Of a DNA stretch of 12,829 bases, positions 6,472 through 12,654 are shown piece by piece. Below the pieces are notes generated by a model that saw nothing but the letters and a program-made list of their open reading frames with translations, was not told the DNA's origin and did no database searches. Position numbers and translations under genes: made by a program. The stretch covers positions 1 to 12,829 of the forward strand of contig NZ_JAKJHX010000141.1 of the NCBI RefSeq assembly GCF_021648855.1, read 5' to 3'. Positions within the stretch are counted from its first letter, which is position 1, and each line of letters starts with the position of its first letter. This DNA is from Tychonema litorale BBK16 (lineage in GTDB: Bacteria; Cyanobacteriota; Cyanobacteriia; Cyanobacteriales; Microcoleaceae).

Positions 6472-7695
6472 ATGGATTTGTTAGAGTACCAAGCTAAAGC
6501 TTTATTTCGCCAGATGGCAATTCCGGTTTTGCCATCACAGCGGATTGATCATCCAGCCGACCTCAAAGGGCTGAAGATTCCCTACCCAGTCGTACTAAAA
6601 TCCCAAGTGCGGGCGGGGGGAAGGGGTAGAGCCGGTGGCATTAAGTTTGTGGAAAATACGATCGATGCGGTGGCTGCGGCTCAGACAATTTTTAATTTGC
6701 CGATCGAATCTGAGTATCCCGAAGTCTTGTTAGCAGAGGCAAAGTACAATGCTGACCAAGAATTATACTTGGCGGTACTCCTAGACCCCGTAGCACGACG
6801 CCCCGTACTTTTGGGTTCGCAACAGGGAGGCATGGATGTAGAAGGGTCGATCGACCAAATGCAGCAAGTTGTTGTAGACCAAGAGTTTTCCCCTTTCTAC
6901 GCGAGGCGACTGATGCTGAAAATGGGATTACAGGGAGATCTGATTCAATCAGTCAGCACAATTGTCGAAAAAATGTATCGGCTGTTTGTCGAGAAAGATT
7001 TAGATTTAGTAGAAATCAATCCTCTTGGCATCAGTCCCAAGGGAGAGGTAATGGCTTTAGACGGTAAAGTCAGTGCCAATAATGATGCCTTGGGGCGACA
7101 TCCAGACTTGGTTGGACTAGGCGAAAAGAAACAGGATACCAAGCAGCCTGGGGAGAGGAGACGTCAGACGGATCGCCGGAATGCTAACTTGAACTTGCCA
7201 CACTCGTCCTTGGAATTAGCCTCCACGTCTCCATCCCAAATCTCGAATTCTGAATCCCTGAATTTGGTGGAATTAGACGGGAATATCGGGATTTTGTGCA
7301 ACGGAGTTGGTTTGACAATGGCGACTCTGGATGCTGTGGCCCAGGAAGGAGGCAAACCAGCTAATTTTGTGAATCTGGGTTCCTTAGACCGCTACGATGG
7401 TGTAGATGCGTTGCGCGATCGCGCAGAGTTGGCTCTGGAGCTAGTCTCTCAGGATAAAAGCGTTAAAGTTGTGCTGGTGAATATTTTGGCTAGCACCACA
7501 ACTAGGGAGGCAATTATCTCCGCTGTGGTGGGCTATCTGGAACGAAAAACTCGTGCTAACCGCCAACTCCAGATTGTGTTGGTTTTAGTTGGGATCGATC
7601 GAGATGCTATTAAAAAGCGTTTGGGGCAGTTGCCTGTGCAGCTAGCCAGCACTTTGGATCAGGCTGTAGCACAAGCTGTGTCTTTAGCTAAATAA
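6472..7695 (+). CDS. sucC: Succinyl-CoA ligase beta subunit-like protein (ATP-grasp), divergent with extended linker
   Basis: The 407-residue protein begins MDLLEYQAKALF like SucC, with the ATP-grasp glycine loop RAGGRGRAGG (47-56) and Mg/ATP-binding EINPL (181-185) and LDGK (196-199). The C-terminal ligase CoA domain starts at VELDGNIGILCNG (266-278). With SucD it would interconvert succinyl-CoA and succinate with NTP formation. Departures from the canonical protein: the linker between PDL (211-213) and LDG (268-270) is about 54 residues against about 25 in E. coli, low-complexity and charged; NLGSLD stands where GGGA-type sequence is usual; and NILASTTTREA replaces the NIFGGI motif. An AAGG lies 8 bases before the ATG. 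It is 20 bp upstream of sucD and surely in one operon. Catalytic competence as a standard ligase is uncertain. Confidence 0.85.
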   Translation: MDLLEYQAKALFRQMAIPVLPSQRIDHPADLKGLKIPYPVVLKSQVRAGGRGRAGGIKFVENTIDAVAAAQTIFNLPIESEYPEVLLAEAKYNADQELYLAVLLDPVARRPVLLGSQQGGMDVEGSIDQMQQVVVDQEFSPFYARRLMLKMGLQGDLIQSVSTIVEKMYRLFVEKDLDLVEINPLGISPKGEVMALDGKVSANNDALGRHPDLVGLGEKKQDTKQPGERRRQTDRRNANLNLPHSSLELASTSPSQISNSESLNLVELDGNIGILCNGVGLTMATLDAVAQEGGKPANFVNLGSLDRYDGVDALRDRAELALELVSQDKSVKVVLVNILASTTTREAIISAVVGYLERKTRANRQLQIVLVLVGIDRDAIKKRLGQLPVQLASTLDQAVAQAVSLAK

Positions 7696-7715
7696 CGGGA
7701 AGCCCCAATAAAAAA

Positions 7716-8612
7716 ATGAATTTAACTCCTGAGAGCAAAGTCCTGATACAAGGCATTACAGAATCTCCCGCGTCAACGCTTGTCAGCCTGATGATGAAAG
7801 CATACGGCACAAATGTAGTGGCTGGTGTCGATCCCGGTCGGGGCGGGCAGGAGTTGGAGGGAATTCCGGTTTTTGATTTAGTCGAACAAGCAGTGACGAC
7901 GGTTGGTCAGATTGATACTACGGTAATTTTGGTGGAACCATACTGGGTGCTGGATGCGGCCCTGGAAGCGATCGCTGCTGGCATTAGGCAAATCGCGATC
8001 GTCACTCCAGGAGTGCCCCCTCTGGATATGGTGCGCTTAGTCAGAAAAGCTGAAGCAACCGAAACTTTGGTGATTGGCCCCAACAGTCCTGGAATTATTA
8101 TACCGGACAAGTTATTGCTGGGAACTCACCCCAAGGAATTTTACACTCCCGGCCCAGTGGGAATCATCAGCCGCAGCGGCACTTTGACCTACGAGATTGC
8201 TCTGGAACTGACTAATGCGGGGTTGGGACAATCGATGGCTGTTTGTATTGGCTGTGACGCGATTGTCGGTTCTTCTTTTATGCAGTGGTTGCAAATTTTG
8301 GACGAAGATGAGACTACCGAGGCGATCGTTCTGGTAGGGGAAGTTGGCGGGTGGAGTGAACAAGCTGCTGCTTCTTACATCGCTGAGGCGATCGACAAAC
8401 CGGTGGTTGCTTACCTAGCTGGCCTCTACGCTCCCAAAGGCCCGTCTTTGGGCCACGCTGGCATCCTGATCAGTTCTAGGGCTGCGGCGCGGACAGCCTT
8501 TGGGGTGATAGCGGAAAATAAAATGGCTGCCTTTGAAGAGGCAAATATCCCAATAGCTTCTCGGCCTTCAGAAGTACCTAAGTTGATCAATAAATTACTC
8601 AAGAAAAATTAA
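7716..8612 (+). CDS. sucD: Succinyl-CoA ligase alpha subunit-like protein
   Basis: The 298-residue product has the SucD architecture: a CoA-binding Rossmann half (1-125) with GVDPGRGG (37-44), and the ligase half with GIISRSGTLTYE (149-160), the GEVGG loop (208-212) and GHAGILIS, whose His247 corresponds to the phosphorylated histidine. Length and order match E. coli SucD. Differences are GPNS (121-124) in place of the typical GPNC and ITESPAST in place of GFTGSQGT in the CoA loop. It pairs with the equally divergent SucC immediately upstream. No Shine-Dalgarno is obvious before the ATG. In cyanobacteria the oxidative branch often bypasses succinyl-CoA, so this pair may act in the reverse direction or on a related acid; that is inference. 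Confidence 0.88.
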   Translation: MNLTPESKVLIQGITESPASTLVSLMMKAYGTNVVAGVDPGRGGQELEGIPVFDLVEQAVTTVGQIDTTVILVEPYWVLDAALEAIAAGIRQIAIVTPGVPPLDMVRLVRKAEATETLVIGPNSPGIIIPDKLLLGTHPKEFYTPGPVGIISRSGTLTYEIALELTNAGLGQSMAVCIGCDAIVGSSFMQWLQILDEDETTEAIVLVGEVGGWSEQAAASYIAEAIDKPVVAYLAGLYAPKGPSLGHAGILISSRAAARTAFGVIAENKMAAFEEANIPIASRPSEVPKLINKLLKKN

Positions 8613-8654
8613 GTATAAGCTCGATCGGCTTAGGTAAATATTTGAGTAGCTATG

Positions 8655-8695
8655 GTTACAAAACCTTGACAAAAGCTCTGTTAGTCTGGTAGCAA
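8655..8695 (+). promoter_or_regulatory. Candidate promoter with an HLR1-like repeat ahead of the response regulator
   Basis: TTGACA at 8666-8671 is a perfect -35 hexamer; the best -10 is a weak TAGCAA at 8690-8695 (18-bp spacer). Overlapping it, GTTACAAA (8655-8662) and TTGACAAA (8666-8673) form a near-direct repeat similar to the HLR1 site bound by RpaB, but the spacing is 3 bases, not the usual 2, and one base differs. A start 26-30 bp before GTG 8721 is compatible. Confidence 0.35.
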
Positions 8696-8720
8696 TTAAT
8701 GATATTGGAAGCTCGCTGCT

Positions 8721-9446
8721 GTGGGATTTGTTAATATTTCAATTGTTGAAGGAAATCCGCACCTGCGATCGCTCTTGGCCTGGCATCTACAGCAAGTCGG
8801 TCACTGGGTGCATCAATCCGCGGATATCAATCACGCTAGGGAAATATTTTTCAGCCACCAGCCCTCCCTAGTAATTCTGGATGCAGAATTGCCAGATGGC
8901 TTGGAATTTTGCCGCTGGCAACAACAACAGCAGCAGTCGCTGATTTTGATGCTGTCGGCGCGGAATTCCGAAGCCGATATTGTTGAGGGTTTGAAGTCGG
9001 GGGCTGACGATTACCTGACTAAACCGTTTGGAATGCAAGAATTTATGGCGCGGGTAGAAGCTTTGATGCGTCGCAACCGCACGATGATACCACCAGCTAC
9101 CCTGGAGTGCGGACTCCTAAAAATTGATTTGGTACAGCGCCGAGTCAGGTTGTACGAGGAACAGATTGAGCTGACTCCCCAGGAATTTAGCCTGTTGTAC
9201 GTGCTCGCTCAAGCTGGTGGAGTTCCCCTTTCGCGATCGGATTTACTGCGGAGAGCTTGGCCTGATGCGATCGACAACCCACGTACAATTGATACTCACG
9301 TACTATCTTTGCGGAAAAAAATCGAAATCGATCCCCGACAGCCAAGTCTGATTCAAACTGTGCGGAATGTTGGCTATCGGTTGAATTTGGAACTGTTTCA
9401 TGGGAATGAATGGCATTCACCGCTACCGAGGGCTGTGAGATCTTAA
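8721..9446 (+). CDS. OmpR-family response regulator with degenerate acidic pocket
   Basis: This 241-residue protein has a receiver domain (about 5-118) and an OmpR/PhoB winged helix (about 127-224) ending in the signature TVRNVGYRLN. The phospho-acceptor Asp54 (LVILDAELPDG), Ser79 (MLSAR) and Lys101 (LTKPF) are present. However, the usual acidic pair DD is E10-G11 (IVEGNPH), so metal binding and phosphorylation may be weakened or absent. A run of six or so glutamines (67-72), encoded by CAA/CAG repeats, lies in the receiver after the D54 helix. The start is GTG 8721; the frame has no nearby ATG. A highly similar regulator seems widespread in cyanobacteria, but I do not recognise it as RpaA, RpaB or NblR. 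No histidine kinase is adjacent. Confidence 0.88.
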   Translation: MGFVNISIVEGNPHLRSLLAWHLQQVGHWVHQSADINHAREIFFSHQPSLVILDAELPDGLEFCRWQQQQQQSLILMLSARNSEADIVEGLKSGADDYLTKPFGMQEFMARVEALMRRNRTMIPPATLECGLLKIDLVQRRVRLYEEQIELTPQEFSLLYVLAQAGGVPLSRSDLLRRAWPDAIDNPRTIDTHVLSLRKKIEIDPRQPSLIQTVRNVGYRLNLELFHGNEWHSPLPRAVRS

Positions 9447-9483
9447 TCTATAGCATTTCTCAGTTGACTAAGAAGTCTGGTAG

Positions 9484-9504
9484 GGACACGGCATTGCCGT
9501 CTCC
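9484..9504. terminator. Dispersed-type hairpin between two converging genes
   Basis: GGACACGGC and GCCGTCTCC form an 8-pair stem with one C-C mismatch around the loop ATT. It lies 37 bp after the response regulator stop and 46 bp beyond the stop of the opposing gene, the place for a bidirectional terminator. Similar ACGGCATTGCCGT hairpins recur in Oscillatoriales genomes to my knowledge, so it may be a dispersed repeat. No T-run follows. Confidence 0.45.
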
Positions 9505-9550
9505 TCATTTCGGCTAATAATAATTCCGATGCTACCGGATTTGATCTGAA

Positions 9551-9979
9551 TTATTTGGGACAGGACAATTGTCCGTTAGGAGTCAGATACACATTGTGGT
9601 TGAAGTCATTAATAAAACAGATTAACAATCCTTCTCGATGATTTTTTTTACCATCATTCCATCGCAATAGTTCGGTATTTGCAGTTGTCCGACGTGGTGC
9701 ATCGGAAGTTGTTTCCAATCTACTTTCGCCTGGATTTAGCGACGATTCTACTCGAATGCTCATGTCTTCATCTTCTCCAGTTAGCTTGCCAAATTCATTG
9801 ACTTTATGATTGCGAAGGACAAAGTTTTTTATATAAATCCGCTGATTGGAAGTATTAGTCAGGCGCAGCACTCCCTGTTTGACAGTTTCTACTCGCAGCA
9901 CGTAGCTGGCTGGAATGAAAGCAGCAAGGGAGACAGATGCGATCGCAATTCCAGTCAAAAATGATGAGATATTTTTCAT
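9551..9979 (-). CDS. Secreted or periplasmic protein of unknown function
   Basis: The 142-residue product has an N-terminal signal sequence: a Lys at position 2, then a hydrophobic stretch to about 24 (FLTGIAIASVSLAAFIPAS). A clean Ala-X-Ala cleavage site is not obvious, so it could be a signal anchor. The rest is polar with likely beta structure and two cysteines near the C-terminus (121 and 140) that could form a disulfide. I do not recognise a family. It faces the response regulator gene and is 76 bp downstream of the DUF433 gene on the same strand. The ATG at 9979 fits the signal peptide. It appears to be an accessory gene, complete and without disruption. Confidence 0.75.
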   Translation of the reverse strand: MKNISSFLTGIAIASVSLAAFIPASYVLRVETVKQGVLRLTNTSNQRIYIKNFVLRNHKVNEFGKLTGEDEDMSIRVESSLNPGESRLETTSDAPRRTTANTELLRWNDGKKNHREGLLICFINDFNHNVYLTPNGQLSCPK

Positions 9980-10055
9980 GTCAAGCTAAAGGTACATAAC
10001 TAATGCGATACAAGGATGGCATATTTTCATCTATAAGGTACTGAATTGCCATTTA

Positions 10056-10391
10056 TTATGTTTCCAAATTCGCATCATATTCGGCTCTTAACTTCCGAAG
10101 TCGCAAGACAACAGGCGGAGGATTTGTATCGTGTTCTGCCTGTGCTTTTAGAGTGTACTCTAACCAATCTTCTATATACTTCCTTACAATTTCTGGATTT
10201 TGTAAATAATAAAAGATTGTAGCATAAATTTGCTCTAAAGTTAGTGTGGGAAACAGTTCTGATATTACTTCTGGTGATTTTTTGCCATAAATGTATTCAT
10301 CGAGAATATCCTCGATCGCAATGCGCGTCTCTTTAATGCGAATATCATCAGCCGCCCAAAAATCAAAGTAGTCTTTTAATTGCTTTCGCAC
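10056..10391 (-). CDS. DUF433 domain protein (antitoxin-like)
   Basis: The 111-residue protein matches DUF433: a short helical protein with the characteristic IRIKETRIAIEDILDEYIYG near the N-terminus and SPEVISELFPTLTLEQIYAT following, which is the predicted winged/ribbon DNA-binding portion. The family is abundant in cyanobacteria and often encoded beside a toxin or nuclease, for which it is thought to act as antitoxin and repressor. The start is GTG 10391; an in-frame stop upstream excludes a longer ATG form. It begins 27 bp after the stop of the upstream Uma2 gene, consistent with a two-gene operon. The C-terminal 30 residues are charged and not part of the usual domain. Confidence 0.82.
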   Translation of the reverse strand: MRKQLKDYFDFWAADDIRIKETRIAIEDILDEYIYGKKSPEVISELFPTLTLEQIYATIFYYLQNPEIVRKYIEDWLEYTLKAQAEHDTNPPPVVLRLRKLRAEYDANLET

Positions 10392-10418
10392 TTTTGACTG
10401 AACATCCTGAATTCACAG

Positions 10419-11309
10419 TTAGGTGTTCAAAAAGCGATCGGGATCAATACCAGATTCCCGCAGTTTTTGCATCAAAGAGTCTAACCGTGCTTCGGCAAGT
10501 TCTGCGCGCTGCTGTTCTTGATTTGCGCGCTGTTGCTCGTTTTCAGCCCGCTGTTGCTCTTGTTGTGCACGTTCCTCTGGAGTTGGAATCCAATTGCCTT
10601 GACTATCATACCAGCGCAACCACAGGCGATCGACTCCCAGATACTCACCTTGCCACAAACCCAAGCCTAAATCGATCTCAGGCATCCACAGCCGCGAATC
10701 TGACAGTTGTAATTCTTGATAGCGAGCTCCCTCCAGTTTAAAGGATCTCATGCGATCGGTATAACGACTAAAAACAACATAATAAGGAACGCGCAAAATC
10801 TGCTCATAAACATTCCATTTTCGCGCAGGCTTTCCGCCTGTTGGCTCTGGATTTATATGACCGTTACTAGCTAAATTATCAGACGTAGACGGCAGTTGTT
10901 CTCGCCCATCATTTTCTCTCAAATCTTCTTTTTCTGTTCCCGGCGAAAGCAATTCTACAACTACAAAAGGATTGATACTTTCTTGCCAAACCACATAACT
11001 CAGCCGCATATCGACTTCATCATAAAGTCGGGAAACTCCCACAACTCCAAACCAATCCGGGCGTTTGTACCACAGTGGGTGACGCGCATCATAGTAAAGA
11101 TTTAGATCGGCCCCGCTAAAGATTTGGGAAGCCAAATAGTTGGAAGGGCGAAAAGTATAGCTCAGCAACTGCGGTTGCAAGCCGTGAAATTCATCGGGGA
11201 AACCAGGTTCCTCCGCATTTTCGCTAGGTAGATCGTACATTGTGGGGAGCGTTTCTCTAGGCGAGCTGGGTGGCTCTGTTTGAGGGACGCGATATTTAAA
11301 TGGAAGCAT
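10419..11309 (-). CDS. Uma2 family endonuclease with C-terminal coiled coil
   Basis: The 296-residue protein belongs to the larger Uma2/DUF820 subgroup of cyanobacteria. Candidate PD-(D/E)XK residues are Asp85 (KRPDW), Glu119 (VVVELLSPGTE) and Lys164 (KWNVYEQIL). The stretch from about 131 to 162, between the LSPGTEKEDL and KWNVYEQ blocks, is a polar insertion longer than I expect. The C-terminus (248-275) is a coiled coil built of 7-residue units of the type EQQRAEN, followed by a typical SGIDPDRF end. The function is not established; restriction-like or transposon-related roles have been proposed for the fold. It is followed by a DUF433 gene on the same strand, 27 bp away, and diverges from the diiron-protein gene. 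The ATG at 11309 is clear. Confidence 0.87.
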   Translation of the reverse strand: MLPFKYRVPQTEPPSSPRETLPTMYDLPSENAEEPGFPDEFHGLQPQLLSYTFRPSNYLASQIFSGADLNLYYDARHPLWYKRPDWFGVVGVSRLYDEVDMRLSYVVWQESINPFVVVELLSPGTEKEDLRENDGREQLPSTSDNLASNGHINPEPTGGKPARKWNVYEQILRVPYYVVFSRYTDRMRSFKLEGARYQELQLSDSRLWMPEIDLGLGLWQGEYLGVDRLWLRWYDSQGNWIPTPEERAQQEQQRAENEQQRANQEQQRAELAEARLDSLMQKLRESGIDPDRFLNT

Positions 11310-11503
11310 AAAAAGTGGGGGGAATAATTGATGTTATTTTAACTCAATAGAATACTTGCCCGTCAAATCTCTATCAATAGAAAGGTGTATCGTGGTTCAA
11401 GATTAGCTATCTTCAAGAAAAGTAGCCAGAATCCTCAGCAACCTACAACAGTTGGCTGTTTTGGCAGAGAGCACAATAATCAGAGTCAGAATAACTTGAT
11501 TCC
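11310..11503. promoter_or_regulatory. Divergent intergenic region between the Uma2 and diiron-protein genes
   Basis: These 194 bp separate two genes transcribed in opposite directions and must contain their promoters. A 9-bp direct repeat, TCAATAGAA, occurs at 11344-11352 and 11374-11382, exactly 30 bp apart, and could be an operator or chance. AACAG and CTGTT around 11448-11461 form a small hairpin. I found no strong -35/-10 pair. Confidence 0.3.
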
Positions 11504-12601
11504 ATGCAAAACACCATAGAGATACTCCCATTATCAGACTCGGCGAGTCTTTCCAACAAGCAACCAACAGACACAAATTATCAAGCTGTTGAGCAGCAAT
11601 TTGTCAAATTGCTAGATGTCGAGGATCTAGATCGGATGGTGGCGGCAAAACCTTCACTTGTTATTGACTTTGAAAGCGCGATCGCCCAGGCAATTTCAGC
11701 AGCTTATAAACAAGGTTTCAGCGACGATGCCGCGCACCGCTTTTTACAGCGTGTGCTTTACCGCATCAACAGGCTCAACTTATTTTGGTATGATGATTTG
11801 AGCCATTATAACAATGAGCGATCGCACTATTTGCGTTCCGTGCGCGATCGCATTGAGGAACCTTGGCAGCAATGGGAACTGGCACAAATTGATGTCGCAG
11901 CATTGCAAAAGTTAGAAGTCAAGCAAGCTGTGCGCGATCGCGCGGCGGCTGATGTTGATCCTCCTTTGAACGAGAGTGATCGCTATTTGCGAGAACAGAT
12001 GACAGCAGCAGGATACCGACACCTGCTGGCGATCGCCTCCTTCGACGGTTTAGTCGAAGCCAGTCGGCTTTCCCGCATCCTCGGCGGTGCCGGCAACGAA
12101 ATCCAGTCAACCCTGACGCGGGTGCTGATCGAAGAATACGGCGGTGGCCGCCTATCCCGCAAGCACTCCACCTATTTTGCTCAAATGCTGGCAGAATTCG
12201 GGATGAGTACGGAACCGGAAATGTATTTCGATTTAGTACCTTGGGAAGTTCTTGCAGGTACCAATCACAACTTCCTGCTGACGGAACGCAAGCGCCATTT
12301 TCTGCGGTACAACGGCGGACTAACTTATTTTGAGGTAGCCGGGCCCGTCGCCTACAGGAATTATCTAGCAGCCGCCCAGCGTCTGGGCCTCTCGCAGGCT
12401 GCCATGGGTTACTGGGAACTGCACATCCGAGAAGACGAGCGTCACGGGCGCTGGATGTTGGATGAAGTTGCTCTGCCACTGGCCGACAGATACTCGCAGG
12501 ATGGGTGGGAACTGGTGTTGGGGTACGATCAGGAGAAACTTATAGGCGATCGGGCTGCGGCTGCGGTAACGCGATCGATTCAAACAGCAGAACAAAATTA
12601 A
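11504..12601 (+). CDS. Heme-oxygenase-like iron-containing redox enzyme family protein
   Basis: The 365-residue protein resembles the 'iron-containing redox enzyme' group of heme-oxygenase-like diiron oxidases (HDO fold). Probable metal ligands lie in the C-terminal helical domain: Glu210/Glu211 and His221 in IEEYGGGRLSRKHS, Glu277 in LTYFEVAG, and His307, Asp311 and His314 in WELHIREDERH. This glutamate-histidine pattern fits a two-iron site. Members of the fold oxidise amino acids, fatty acids or other small molecules; the substrate here is unknown and there is no biosynthetic neighbour to suggest one. The N-terminal 150 residues are predicted helical and acidic. The ATG at 11504 lacks an obvious ribosome binding site. 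Five HIP1 octamers fall within 11678-12036. Confidence 0.82.
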   Translation: MQNTIEILPLSDSASLSNKQPTDTNYQAVEQQFVKLLDVEDLDRMVAAKPSLVIDFESAIAQAISAAYKQGFSDDAAHRFLQRVLYRINRLNLFWYDDLSHYNNERSHYLRSVRDRIEEPWQQWELAQIDVAALQKLEVKQAVRDRAAADVDPPLNESDRYLREQMTAAGYRHLLAIASFDGLVEASRLSRILGGAGNEIQSTLTRVLIEEYGGGRLSRKHSTYFAQMLAEFGMSTEPEMYFDLVPWEVLAGTNHNFLLTERKRHFLRYNGGLTYFEVAGPVAYRNYLAAAQRLGLSQAAMGYWELHIREDERHGRWMLDEVALPLADRYSQDGWELVLGYDQEKLIGDRAAAAVTRSIQTAEQN

Positions 12602-12611
12602 CGGCTATATC

Positions 12612-12642
12612 GTAGGGTGCGTCACAAACTGACGCACCCTAC
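12612..12642 (+). terminator. Perfect 13-bp inverted repeat after the diiron-protein gene
   Basis: GTAGGGTGCGTCA (12612-12624) and TGACGCACCCTAC (12630-12642) are perfect complements around the loop CAAAC, starting 10 bp after the stop codon. The stem is strong enough to end transcription or protect the 3' end, though no T-run follows. The same GTAGGGTGCGTCA hairpin is, to my knowledge, a dispersed repeat in many cyanobacteria. Confidence 0.65.
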
Positions 12643-12654
12643 CAGGATTAGCTT

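Noticed and set aside
10394..10741. Plus-strand open frame of 115 codons over the 3' part of the second Uma2 gene
   Set aside because: It is antisense to the conserved Uma2 C-terminus and coiled coil and shows no motif of its own.
11344..11382. TCAATAGAA direct repeat 30 bp apart as an operator or iteron
   Set aside because: Two 9-bp copies in AT-rich DNA can arise by chance and no regulator or replication gene is adjacent; kept only as a note in the intergenic entry.
11919..12479. Minus-strand open frame of 186 codons opposite the diiron-protein gene
   Set aside because: It lies wholly inside a gene with recognisable protein motifs, its translation is Arg/Ala/Pro-rich with no family resemblance, and it fits the antisense shadow of a GC-rich stretch.
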